Below, piece by piece: positions 35,643 to 44,875 of a stretch of 64,000 nucleotides of DNA. A program made the translations under genes and the position numbers. The notes under the pieces are model-generated. The model ran no database searches, was not told where the DNA came from, and saw only the letters and a program-made list of their open reading frames with translations. Position 1 is the first letter of the stretch, and every line of letters begins with the position of its first letter. Origin of the DNA: Halococcus agarilyticus (lineage in GTDB: Archaea > Halobacteriota > Halobacteria > Halobacteriales > Halococcaceae). The stretch lies in NCBI RefSeq assembly GCF_000334895.1, contig NZ_BAFM01000004.1, forward strand, positions 1-64,000, given 5' to 3'.

Positions 35643-37129
35643 ACGACGTTCTCGCCCACCGCGTCCGTGCGACGCCCGACGCGACCGCGCTGATCGACGC
35701 GGGCAGCGGACGGGAGTGGAGCTACGCCGACCTCGATGCGGCAGTCGACCGGACTGCGGGCCGCCTCGCAGGACTGGGGATCGAATCGGGCGACCACCTC
35801 GGCTGCCTCCTCGACACCCGCCCCGCCGCCGTCCGGCTGGTCCACGCCGCGCTGCGGCTCGGCTGCGTGCTCGTCCCGTTGAACACCCGGCTGGCCCCGA
35901 ACGAGCTTGAAGACCGGATCGAACGCGCCGATCTCGCGGCCCTGATCTGTGAGGCCGACACCGAAGCGAGTGCGGTCGCGGCGAGCGGGGTTCCGGTCGC
36001 GTCCGTCGATCCCACGGAACACGCGGACGTCACGGCGCTCGCCGACATCGAGATGATCGAGTGCGAGCCGGCAACGTGGTCCCGCGACGATCCGTGTCTC
36101 ATGCTCGCCACCTCCGGTACCACCGGCCGGCCGAAGCTCGTCGTGCTCACGATCGGGAACCTGATCGCGAGCGCGATCGCCTCGGCGTTCCGGCTCGGTG
36201 TCCTCCCCGACGATCAGTGGCTGAACCCGCTGTCGATCTACCACATGGGCGGGCTCGCACCGATCATGCGCTCCGCGCTCTACGGAACGACGGTCGCTCT
36301 CGTCGGCGATGGCGGAACGGGGTTCGACGCCGCGACGGCTCGCCACGCGCTCGTCGAGTACGACTGTACGGGCGTCTCGCTCGTCCCGACGATGCTCCGG
36401 CGGCTGCTCGACGATGGCGACCTGCCCGACTCGCTCCGGTTTGTCCTCCTCGGCGGTGCGCCGGCCTCCACGGACCTCATCGAGCGGTGTGCGCGCCGGA
36501 ACGTCCCCGTCCATCCGACCTACGGGATGACCGAGACGGCCTCCCAGGTCGCCACCGCCCGCCCCGAAATCGCGTTCGCCCACTCGGGCACCGTCGGTCA
36601 GCCGCTCGTTGGGACCGACCTCGCCGTGATCGACGCTGTGGGAGAACGCGTCGATCGCGGCGAAACGGGCGAACTCGTCGTCTCCGGGCCGACGGTGTTC
36701 ACGGGCTACTACGGCGATCCCGACGCCACCGCGGCGGCGTTTTCGGCTGATGGCTTCCACACCGGCGACGTTGGCCACCGCGACGCCGAGGGCCGGCTGT
36801 GGGTCACGGGTCGCCTCGACGAGCGGATCGTCACCGGCGGGGAGAACGTCGATCCAGCGGCGGTCGCCGACGCACTCCGCGCCCATCCGGCCGTGGACGA
36901 GGCGATGGTCGTGGGTCTCGACGATCCCGAATGGGGCGAGCGTGTCGGCACACTGCTCGTCGCCGACGGCGAGATCGACGCCGACGCGCTACGGGCTCAC
37001 TGCCGTGAACGCCTCGCCGGCTTCGAACTCCCGCGGACGATCGGGTTCGCCGGTTCGCTTCCGCGAACGGCCTCCGGTACGATCGAGCGTGATGCAGTTC
37101 GGGAAATCCTCCGCGAGCGAGGCGAGTGA
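35639..37129 (+). CDS. menE: o-succinylbenzoate-CoA ligase
   Basis: 496 aa ANL-family adenylating enzyme. The P-loop-like motif is ATSGTTGRPK, then YGMTETASQVATA, the Asp of DGFHTGDVG, the hinge GRLDERIVTGGENV and the C-terminal catalytic lysine region PRTASGTIERD, where the Lys usual in this motif reads Thr/Ile, so the last step residue should be checked. It activates o-succinylbenzoate with ATP and CoA. It overlaps menC by 4 nt and ends the menACE operon. The position in the operon supports the OSB role over a general acyl-CoA ligase. Confidence 0.9.
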   Translation: MNDVLAHRVRATPDATALIDAGSGREWSYADLDAAVDRTAGRLAGLGIESGDHLGCLLDTRPAAVRLVHAALRLGCVLVPLNTRLAPNELEDRIERADLAALICEADTEASAVAASGVPVASVDPTEHADVTALADIEMIECEPATWSRDDPCLMLATSGTTGRPKLVVLTIGNLIASAIASAFRLGVLPDDQWLNPLSIYHMGGLAPIMRSALYGTTVALVGDGGTGFDAATARHALVEYDCTGVSLVPTMLRRLLDDGDLPDSLRFVLLGGAPASTDLIERCARRNVPVHPTYGMTETASQVATARPEIAFAHSGTVGQPLVGTDLAVIDAVGERVDRGETGELVVSGPTVFTGYYGDPDATAAAFSADGFHTGDVGHRDAEGRLWVTGRLDERIVTGGENVDPAAVADALRAHPAVDEAMVVGLDDPEWGERVGTLLVADGEIDADALRAHCRERLAGFELPRTIGFAGSLPRTASGTIERDAVREILRERGE

Positions 37130-37208
37130 CCGGGAACGGAAATTGAACGAACAACTGAAAACCGTCAGCGAACTCGATAAATGACGAGTCACAGATAACC
37201 GTACCACA

Positions 37209-37328
37209 CCACACACCTCCCCAACCGACTGCGTTGCTCGTCACTTCGTTCCTGCGCTACTCATCCCTCGCACGAGTCGCGTCGGCGGCCCTCCCTCCGG
37301 TCGCGCCGCGCTCCGCTCCCGCGCGCCA
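37209..37328 (+). repeat. Family II modular intergenic repeat, copy 1
   Basis: Boxes in order: CCACACACCTCCCCA (37209-37223) then ACCGACT; a variable segment; CATCCCTCGCACGAGTCG (37262-37279); a second variable GC-rich segment; and CCCGCGCGCCA (37318-37328). The same three boxes occur in the same order at 57444-57536 with different spacer sequences and lengths. Here the element lies downstream of menE and upstream of the TANGO2-like gene. It encodes nothing recognisable. A TATA-like GTTTAGG for the next gene follows at about 37385. Confidence 0.8.
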
Positions 37329-37414
37329 ACCGCCCTATCGCTACCAACGACAATCACACCTCGTTACGTCGTTCCACCAGCGGCGTTTAGGTTCTGCATC
37401 GCCAACGAGAATCC

Positions 37415-38164
37415 ATGTGTACGCTCGTGGTCGCGTGGCAGGTCTTCGCCGACGCGCCGGTAGTCGTGGCGGCCAACCGCGACGAGGCGCTCGATCGGCC
37501 ATCCGAGCCGCCGTCGGTGATCGCCGAGGAGCCGAGAATCGTCGCGCCGCGCGACGCCGACGCGGGCGGGACATGGATCGGGTACAACGAACACGGCGTG
37601 TTCGTGGCGATCACGAACCGCTGGACCGACGCCGACCTCGCGGGCGAGCGCTCGCGCGGACTGCTCGTCCGGGACGCCCTCGATTGCGAGTCCGCCGAGG
37701 AGGCCGCCCGTCTCGTCGAGCGCGCGGTCGCAGCCGACGAGTATGAGGGGTTCAACCTCCTCGTCGCGGATGCGAACGCCGCCGTCCTGTGCGAATGGGA
37801 CGGCGGGCTTCGCACGGGGAACCTCGGGCCGGGCGTCCACGTCGTGATGAACGTCGGCGCGATCGGGCGCGTCACGATCCCGGCGTCGTGGCCCGAACGC
37901 GGCGAGCAGCAGGCCGAAAACGGACGAAACGTTCGGGAATCGCTCCAGCCCGAACCTGGCGAGGGCCACGCCGCGTGGCGCGACCGAGCGGCCGACGTGC
38001 TCGGCGATCACGACTATGGAGTGTGCGTCCACCACGAGGAGTTCGACTTCGGCACCAGGTCGTCGTCGCTACTCACGATCGACGCCGACGGCAGCGCGGA
38101 CTACCGATACGCCGACGGACCGCCGTGTCGGACGGAGTTCGAGCCGGTCGAAAGCCAAGTTTAA
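37415..38164 (+). CDS. TANGO2/NRDE-family protein
   Basis: 249 aa. It begins MCTLVVAW and soon shows AANRDEALDRPSEPP, the N-R-D-E motif that names the family, then GGTWIGYNEHGVFVAITNR. In NRDE proteins the second residue Cys is conserved. Eukaryotic TANGO2 is linked to heme or lipid handling; the archaeal role is unknown. A TATA-like GTTTAGG about 26 nt before the ATG supports leaderless expression. Its last codons overlap the putative promoter (GTTTAACC) of the next gene. Confidence 0.9.
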   Translation: MCTLVVAWQVFADAPVVVAANRDEALDRPSEPPSVIAEEPRIVAPRDADAGGTWIGYNEHGVFVAITNRWTDADLAGERSRGLLVRDALDCESAEEAARLVERAVAADEYEGFNLLVADANAAVLCEWDGGLRTGNLGPGVHVVMNVGAIGRVTIPASWPERGEQQAENGRNVRESLQPEPGEGHAAWRDRAADVLGDHDYGVCVHHEEFDFGTRSSSLLTIDADGSADYRYADGPPCRTEFEPVESQV

Positions 38165-38188
38165 CCCACCCCCGTTCGTTGGACAGCC

Positions 38189-38536
38189 ATGAGCACGGCA
38201 GCCGAAGGGGATCTCTCGGAGGACGAACGCGCCGGCCTCGAACTCGTCCGCACCACGGGGGGCATCCACCAGAGCGAGTTCTGGAAGGAGCTCGACGTGA
38301 GTTCACGCAAGGGGAGCCGAATCGCCGAATCGCTGGAGGACCGTGGTCTCGTCCAGCGTGAAGACACCGTCTACGAGGGCCACAACACCTACTACATCGC
38401 TCCCGCCGCCCGCGACCTCGATTTCTCCCTGCTGATGGCGGGCAACAACCTCTCGCCGCTGGTCGGCGAGGAGGACGTCGAACCCGAGAGCGACGCCTTC
38501 TCGCAGTGGATCATGCAGCTCGCGTACGAAGACTGA
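38189..38536 (+). CDS. Winged helix-turn-helix protein (MarR/Lrp-like)
   Basis: 115 aa. Residues about 12-75 form a winged helix: AGLELVRTTGGIHQSEFWKELDVSSRKGSRIAESLEDRGLVQRE, with wing EDTVYEGHNTYYI, split here only for description. The C-terminal 40 residues are acidic and probably helical (FSQWIMQLAYED). Such single-domain proteins are conserved in haloarchaea; the target is unknown. A TATA-like GTTTAACC stands 26 nt upstream of the ATG, inside the end of the TANGO2-like gene. Confidence 0.8.
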   Translation: MSTAAEGDLSEDERAGLELVRTTGGIHQSEFWKELDVSSRKGSRIAESLEDRGLVQREDTVYEGHNTYYIAPAARDLDFSLLMAGNNLSPLVGEEDVEPESDAFSQWIMQLAYED

Positions 38537-38713
38537 TACTTCGGCTCCGTTGCACTGGTGGCCGTTTTCAGCGATTCAGGGTCCGAAACACCGATTCTCC
38601 CGACGGATCCTGGCCGAGGGTTTAACCGGCTTCGGACCGTACCTGTAGGTGTAGCAACTCCCTGCATAGCCGCTGTAATCACCCATTCGAGCACCCGCTC
38701 ACCCGTAGTCATC

Positions 38714-39721
38714 TTGGAAGGAAACACAACCCGAACCCGCACGCACGAACCGAACGAACACACCGACGAGCAATCGCGCGAGCGCACCGCGGACGAAAGC
38801 GAACGAGTCTGTCCCGAGTGTGGCGGCCGACTCGTGAACGACGCCGAACACGGCGAGACGACCTGCGCCGAGTGTGGTCTCGTCGTCGACGAGAACGAGA
38901 TCGATCACGGCCCCGAGTGGCGCGCGTTCGATAGCGCCGAGCGTGACAGGAAAAAGCGCACCGGCGCACCCACGACGAAGCTGATGCACGATGAGGGCCT
39001 ATCGAGCCAGATCGGCTGGCAGAACAGGGACGCCAACGGCAACGCGCTGAGTGCGCGCAAGCGCCAGCGGATGCAGCGCCTGCGCACGTGGGACGAGCGC
39101 TTTCGCACCCGGAACTCGAAGGAGCGCAACCTCAAACAGGCGCTCGGCGAGATCGAGCGCATGGGGAGCGCGCTCGGCGTCCCGAAAGACGTCCGCGAGA
39201 CCGCGAGCGTCATCTACCGCCGCGCGCTCGCCGAGGATCTTTTACCCGGTCGCTCGATCGAGGGCGTCTCCACCGCCGCGCTCTACGCCGCGATCCGCCA
39301 GATGGGGCTTCCCCGGAGCGTCGAGGACGTCGCTGCGGTCACGCGCGTCGACGAGATGGAGTTCAAGCGTGCCTACCGCTACATCAACCAGGAGCTCGGT
39401 CTCGAAATCGGTCCACCTGATCCCCAGCAGTACGTCTCGCGGTTCGCCTCCGATCTCGGCGTGAGCGACGAAACCGAACGCCGCGCCCGCGATCTGCTGC
39501 GGACGGCCCAGGAACGAGCCGCCCACAGCGGCAAGAGTCCCGTCGGGCTCGCTGGTGCTGCGCTCTACGCCGCCGGGATCCTCACCAACCGACAGCTCAC
39601 CCAGGACGAGGTCAGCGAGGTCGCCGGGGTGAGCAACGTGACGATCCGGAACCGGTACCACGAACTCCTCGAAATCGAAGCCGACACCGACGCCGCGAGT
39701 CCGTCCGCGACTGCCGCCTGA
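38714..39721 (+). CDS. tfb: Transcription initiation factor TFB (TFIIB homologue)
   Basis: 335 aa from a TTG; the frame also has an ATG at 38558 (387 aa). The zinc ribbon CPECGGRLVN with CAECGLVVDE is followed by the B-finger (PEWRAFDSAERDRK, APTTKLMHDEGLSSQIGW) and two cyclin repeats (from RTWDERFRTRNSKERNL; from FASDLGVSDETERRARD). It recruits RNA polymerase to TBP-bound promoters. A TATA-like GTTTAACC at 38619-38626 places the transcription start near 38650, after the ATG, so a leadered mRNA starting at TTG is the better choice. Haloarchaea have several TFBs; which one this is cannot be told. Confidence 0.88.
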   Translation: MEGNTTRTRTHEPNEHTDEQSRERTADESERVCPECGGRLVNDAEHGETTCAECGLVVDENEIDHGPEWRAFDSAERDRKKRTGAPTTKLMHDEGLSSQIGWQNRDANGNALSARKRQRMQRLRTWDERFRTRNSKERNLKQALGEIERMGSALGVPKDVRETASVIYRRALAEDLLPGRSIEGVSTAALYAAIRQMGLPRSVEDVAAVTRVDEMEFKRAYRYINQELGLEIGPPDPQQYVSRFASDLGVSDETERRARDLLRTAQERAAHSGKSPVGLAGAALYAAGILTNRQLTQDEVSEVAGVSNVTIRNRYHELLEIEADTDAASPSATAA

Positions 39722-39730
39722 ACGGACGAC

Positions 39731-41329
39731 TCAGCCCTGGCCGACGAGCCGTTCCTCGTCCTCCCAGTAGTCCTGGCGGAGCTGGTACTTCTGGACCTTC
39801 CCCGTGGCAGTCTCGGGAAGGTCGTCGACGAAATCGACCTTTTTCGGGACTTTGTACCGCGCGAGGTGCTCACCGGCGAACTCTCGGACAGCGTCGCTCG
39901 TGAGGTCCGCGTCCGCCTTCTGGACGACGAGCGCGGTCACCGCCTCGCCCCACTCGTCGCTCGGCGTCGGGATCACGGCGGCCTTGGAAATGTCGGGGTG
40001 GTCGTAGAGCACGTCCTCGACCGCGATCGACGAGACGTTCTCGCCACCGGAGATGATGATGTCCTTCTCCCGATCCTGGATCGACACCATCCCGTCCTCG
40101 TCGATCGTGGCGAGGTCTCCGGTGTGGAAGTAGCCCGGGAGTTTGGCGTTGAACGCCTCCTCGGTGATCTCGGGTTTGTTGAGGTAGCGATCCATCACCT
40201 GGTTGCCCGCGACGACGATCTCGCCGAGGGTGTTGCCGTCCGGGGCGACGTCTTCGCCCTCGTCGTCGACAACGCGGACGTCGGTGGCGATCATCTCCGC
40301 ACCTTGGTTGACCTTGAGATCCCGACCGCGCTCGGCGAGGCGACGCGGCGAGTTCGACGTGGTGATCATCGGCGCGGTCTCGGTCAGCCCGTAGAGGTGG
40401 ATGATCCGCCACCCGATCTCGTCCTCGATGGTCTGCAGCGTCGCGGTCGCGGGCGCGCTCCCGGCGGTGGAGATCCGAACGTCACGATCACCCATCGTCA
40501 CGGTGTCGGGGTTGTCCTCGTAGTGGGCGATGAGCCGGTTCAACACTGTGGGCGCGCCGGAGAGATACGACACGTCGTGCTCGCGGACCCGCTGGAGTGT
40601 TCCCTCGGGTTCGAACGTGCGCTGGCAGACGTGCGTGCCGCCCATCCCCGTGATGGCGTAGGTGTGACCCCACCCGTTGCAGTGGAACATCGGCAGCGTC
40701 CAGAGGTAGGTGTCGTCGTCCGCGACCTCCATGTGCTGGTTGAGCACGAGTGCGTGCCAGTGTTCGGTCCGATGGGTTCTGACGACGCCCTTCGGATCGC
40801 CGGTCGTGCCCGAGGTGTAGTTGATCGAGGCGTCGTCGTCCTCCGCGATGGCGGGTCGCTCCGGCGCATCGGTCGAAGCTCCGGCGAGCCACGCCTCGTA
40901 GTCGGTCCAGTCGCCCTTGATGTCGTCGGCCTCGTACCCCACGAACGCCTCGGCCGGCACCGAATCACGGACCGCTTCGACGTTTTCGGCGTAATCGTAG
41001 TCCGCGATCACGACCCCCGCCTCGCAGTCGTTGAGGATATATTCGAAGTCGTCGGACGTGAGGAGGTAGTTCATCGGCACGAACACGCCCCCGATCTGGT
41101 TCACCCCGTAGAGCGTTTCGAGGAAGTAGTGGGTGTTCGGCGAGAGCAGTGCCACCCGGTCGCCCTGCTCGACACCCATCTCCAGCAAGGCATTCGAAAC
41201 GCGATTCACTCGCTCGCCGAACTCGGCGTACGTGTACTCGGTTCCGTCGTGGGCGACGACCCCCACGGCGTCGTCGTAGCACTCGACGGCGCGATCGAGG
41301 AAGTCGGTGGTCAGCATCTCCACCTTCAT
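39731..41329 (-). CDS. Acyl-CoA synthetase (AMP-forming)
   Basis: 532 aa ANL enzyme. Motifs: NYTSGTTGDPKGVVRTH, LYGLTET, GYFHTGDLATIDEDG, DREKDIIISGGENVSSIAVED and the C-terminal lysine in ATGKVQKYQLR. The set fits a medium/long-chain fatty-acid or carboxylate CoA ligase of the haloarchaeal FadD-like group. The acyl substrate is not deducible. Start Met leads directly into the N-terminal domain (MLTTDFLDRAVECYDD, with an earlier in-frame Met three codons before). Its promoter would lie in the region occupied by Family I copy D. Confidence 0.9.
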   Translation of the reverse strand: MKVEMLTTDFLDRAVECYDDAVGVVAHDGTEYTYAEFGERVNRVSNALLEMGVEQGDRVALLSPNTHYFLETLYGVNQIGGVFVPMNYLLTSDDFEYILNDCEAGVVIADYDYAENVEAVRDSVPAEAFVGYEADDIKGDWTDYEAWLAGASTDAPERPAIAEDDDASINYTSGTTGDPKGVVRTHRTEHWHALVLNQHMEVADDDTYLWTLPMFHCNGWGHTYAITGMGGTHVCQRTFEPEGTLQRVREHDVSYLSGAPTVLNRLIAHYEDNPDTVTMGDRDVRISTAGSAPATATLQTIEDEIGWRIIHLYGLTETAPMITTSNSPRRLAERGRDLKVNQGAEMIATDVRVVDDEGEDVAPDGNTLGEIVVAGNQVMDRYLNKPEITEEAFNAKLPGYFHTGDLATIDEDGMVSIQDREKDIIISGGENVSSIAVEDVLYDHPDISKAAVIPTPSDEWGEAVTALVVQKADADLTSDAVREFAGEHLARYKVPKKVDFVDDLPETATGKVQKYQLRQDYWEDEERLVGQG

Positions 41330-41394
41330 GAACGATCGATGGTTTTGGGGGCCGGGACTAAGCCCTTTCGGACCCCCACTTTTTTACTTTGCTA

Positions 41395-41615
41395 CGAGAC
41401 GGCGAAGCCGTCTCGGCATCGTCAAAAGAGCCGTCAGCTCTTTTGGACCTCGCGGGACCTTCGGTCCCGCTCAGTGACGAAAGACGCCGACGGCGTCTTT
41501 CGAACCACGTCGGGTCTCCTCGCTCGTCGGCTTCGCCGACTCGCTGCGGGGACCACTCTCTGCTCACGGGCGCGAAGCGCCCGTTCGCATGGTACGAGGG
41601 ATCTCCGGTCCCTCG
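41395..41615. repeat. Array of seven consecutive short hairpins inside Family I copy D
   Basis: Perfect stems, in order: 41395-41415 (9 bp, GAA loop), 41423-41445 (9 bp, CGTCA loop), 41452-41470 (8 bp, TTC loop), 41478-41502 (11 bp, GAC loop), 41526-41540 (6 bp, TTC loop), 41566-41584 (8 bp, GAA loop) and 41595-41615 (7 bp, 7-nt loop). Stem sequences all differ, but most loops are three bases. They are separated by 5-25 nt. No other stretch in the window has this density of perfect hairpins. Confidence 0.85.
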
Positions 41616-41743
41616 CTACTCGTAAAAACCTGGACTAAAAACACCCGCTCGTTCGCCTTCGGCTCACTCGCGGCGAACCGCGCTCGCTGCACTCGCGTGG
41701 ACGATCTCCACTCATCCCCGCACCACGGCCGCATCAGTACCGC

Positions 41744-41980
41744 GAAGCCCTCGGCGCTCGCTCCGCTCACGGGTCGCAATGCTCCCCGTTCGCTTGGCGG
41801 TGCTCACTGCGTTCGCACCGCCCACCGCTCGCGCCGTCGCCCTTCATCCACCGAGGTCCGCAACCGCACCGCCGAAGCCCTCGCTCGTTTCACTCGCTCA
41901 CGGGTCGTTCCTCCCCGTTCGCGCGTTCGGCGGTGCTCACTCCGTTCGCACCGCCCGACGCTCGCCCTTCATCCGCCAGG
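41744..41980 (+). repeat. Imperfect tandem duplication of about 125-130 bp in Family I copy D
   Basis: Both units start at GAAGCCCTCG (41744 and 41874), pass through CTCACGGGTCG and a GGCGGTGCTCACT-GTTCGCACCGCCC segment, and end at the 3' box CGCCCTTCATCC (41838 and 41963). Identity is highest at these landmarks while the bases between differ, as if duplicated long ago or repeatedly converted. Copies A, B and C carry one such unit. Confidence 0.7.
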
Positions 41981-42110
41981 AGAGCAGGCTCTCCTGAGCC
42001 TCGGCTCACTGCGTTCGCCGAGACGCCAGGACCGCACCATCGCCGCGACCGCACCACAACCGCCGTGCGAACCCAACGGGTTTTCGTCGCGGGCGGCTGA
42101 GGTATCGCCA

Positions 42111-43826
42111 ATGAACGACGAACTCCGCGAGCGGATCGAACACGAAGCCGAGAAACACGCTCTGCTCAACGCGGTCAAACACGACAGCGAGGCCGATGTC
42201 GGTGCGGTCGTCGGCCCGCTGATGGGCGAAAATCCGGATTTCAGGGAACACGGCGACGAAGTGCCGGGCGTCGTCGCACCGGTCGTCGAGCGGGTGAACG
42301 AACTCGACACCGAGGGCCGCGAGAAGCGTCTCGAAGTCGTCGCGCCCGACGAGCTCGCCGACCTCGAAAGCGAGGACGAGACCGACGACCACGCGTTGCC
42401 GGACCTGCCCAACGTCGACGAGTACGACGAGGTCCGGATGCGTCTCGCTCCGAATCCCAACGGCCCGTGGCACATCGGCCACGCGCGCATGCCCGCGGTC
42501 GTCGGTCGGTACAAGGAACGCTACGACGGCTGGATGCTCTGCCGGTTCGACGACACCGATCCCGAGACCAAGCGCCCAGATCTCGAAGCTTACGACGCGA
42601 TCCTCGACGCCATCGACTATCTGGGCTTCGAGCCCGACGAGGTGGTTCGCGCCTCTGACCGGATGGAGACGTACTACGAGCACGCGCGCGCGTTGATCGA
42701 CCACGGCGGCGCGTACACCTGCTCGTGCCCTGCCGAGGAGTTCTCCGATCTGAAAAACAACGGCGAGGCGTGTCCCCACCGCGACAAAGACTCCGAAACC
42801 ACCCGCGAGGAGTTCGACGCGATGGTCGACGGCGAATATTCGGCGGGCGAGATGGTCCTCAGAGTTCGAACCGACATCGAGCACAAGAACCCCGCGCTCC
42901 GGGACTGGGTTGCCTTCCGGATGATCGATACGCCACACCCCCGCGAGGAAGCGGGCGAGTACCGGTGCTGGCCCCTGCTCGATTTCCAGTCGGGGATCGA
43001 CGACCACCTGTTCGGGATCACCCACGTCATCCGTGGGATCGACCTCCAGGATTCGGCGAAGCGCCAGGGGTTCCTCTACGACTACTTCGACTGGGAGTAC
43101 CCCGAAGTGCTCCACTGGGGGCACGTCCAGATCGACGCCTACGACGTGAAGATGAGCACCTCGACGATCAAGGCGCTCATCGAGGCAGGCGATCTCGACG
43201 GCTGGGACGATCCGCGCGCACCAACCATCGCGAGCCTCCGCCGGCGGGGGATCCGCGGTGGAGCCATCACCGACGCGATGAGCGAGCTGGGAACCTCGAC
43301 CTCCAACGTGGATCTCGCGATGAGTTCGATCTACGCCGCGAACCGCGACCGGATCGACGACGAAACCGACCGCGCGTTTCTCGTCCGGAACGGCGTCGCA
43401 AAGCCCGTCATCGGCGGTCCCGAAACCGGCACTCCCCCTGTGCATCCGAACCACGAGGACCGTGGCGCTCGCGAGATTCCGGCCGAGGGTGGGGTACTCG
43501 TCGAACCTGACGACGTGCCGCCGAACGGACAACGCGTCTGGCTCAAAGGCTACGGTCCCGTGCGCCACACCCGCGACGCCTTCGAGTTCACCGGCGAGGG
43601 GATCGAGGTCGTCAGAGAGGAGGACGTGCCGGTCGTCCATTGGGTTCCTGCGGACAGCAACCGCCTCCTCCGCCTACGAACGCCCGAGGGCGATGTCGAA
43701 GGCCACGCGGAACCAGGTATCGCCGATTACGATCCCGACGAGATGGTGCAGTTCGAACGAATTGGGTTCGCACGGATCGACCGACATGAAGGCGATCGGA
43801 CGGTCGCGTACTTCGCGCATCCATAG
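42111..43826 (+). CDS. gltX: Glutamyl-tRNA synthetase (archaeal/eukaryotic GlnRS-like type)
   Basis: 571 aa. After a 100-residue N-terminal helical domain the class I motif reads RLAPNPNGPWHIGHAR, and the KMSKS motif is DVKMSTSTIKA. The C-terminal beta-barrel anticodon-binding domains follow, as in archaeal GluRS. A cysteine/histidine group in CSCPAEEF and CPHRDKD matches the insertion seen in archaeal GluRS. It is probably non-discriminating and charges both tRNA-Glu and tRNA-Gln, as is usual in archaea. The frame is open far upstream through the repeat, but homology begins at this ATG. Confidence 0.95.
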   Translation: MNDELRERIEHEAEKHALLNAVKHDSEADVGAVVGPLMGENPDFREHGDEVPGVVAPVVERVNELDTEGREKRLEVVAPDELADLESEDETDDHALPDLPNVDEYDEVRMRLAPNPNGPWHIGHARMPAVVGRYKERYDGWMLCRFDDTDPETKRPDLEAYDAILDAIDYLGFEPDEVVRASDRMETYYEHARALIDHGGAYTCSCPAEEFSDLKNNGEACPHRDKDSETTREEFDAMVDGEYSAGEMVLRVRTDIEHKNPALRDWVAFRMIDTPHPREEAGEYRCWPLLDFQSGIDDHLFGITHVIRGIDLQDSAKRQGFLYDYFDWEYPEVLHWGHVQIDAYDVKMSTSTIKALIEAGDLDGWDDPRAPTIASLRRRGIRGGAITDAMSELGTSTSNVDLAMSSIYAANRDRIDDETDRAFLVRNGVAKPVIGGPETGTPPVHPNHEDRGAREIPAEGGVLVEPDDVPPNGQRVWLKGYGPVRHTRDAFEFTGEGIEVVREEDVPVVHWVPADSNRLLRLRTPEGDVEGHAEPGIADYDPDEMVQFERIGFARIDRHEGDRTVAYFAHP

Positions 43827-44756
<930 letters not shown>

Positions 44757-44875
44757 ACCGAGGAACTGGGCGACGGGTCGCCGATCGAGTACCGGCAAGA
44801 ACCTACGACAGACCAACACGGTAATAGTCGGCGGGAAGCTATGCCAGAGAGAGACACACGGGAGTATCCATACCA

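Larger units (their letters stand above)
41375..42000 (+). repeat. Family I modular intergenic repeat, copy D (largest)
   Basis: Fills most of the 781 nt between the divergent acyl-CoA ligase and gltX. Modules: T-tract box CCCACTTTTTTAC (41375-41387); a 230-nt cassette of seven successive hairpins (listed separately); the exact central box AAAAACCTGGACTAAAAAC (41624-41642) followed by ACCCGC; a tandemly doubled right half (listed separately) with two 3' boxes, CGCCCTTCATCCACCGAG at 41838 and CGCCCTTCATCCGCCAGG at 41963; and a terminal hairpin AGGAGAGC-AG-GCTCTCCT followed by GAGCC. In-frame translations are arginine/serine/proline-rich and not credible proteins. Confidence 0.85.

Noticed and set aside
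35639-37129. menE as a general fatty-acyl-CoA ligase
   Set aside because: Operon position and coupling to menA and menC favour OSB-CoA ligase, although the C-terminal lysine motif is unusual.
41375-42000. CRISPR array
   Set aside because: There is no regularly spaced identical direct repeat with unique spacers; the hairpins all differ and the spacing is irregular.
41589-42110. Coding frame running through Family I copy D into gltX
   Set aside because: The translation is rich in Arg/Ser/Pro and follows repeat modules; GluRS homology starts only at 42111.
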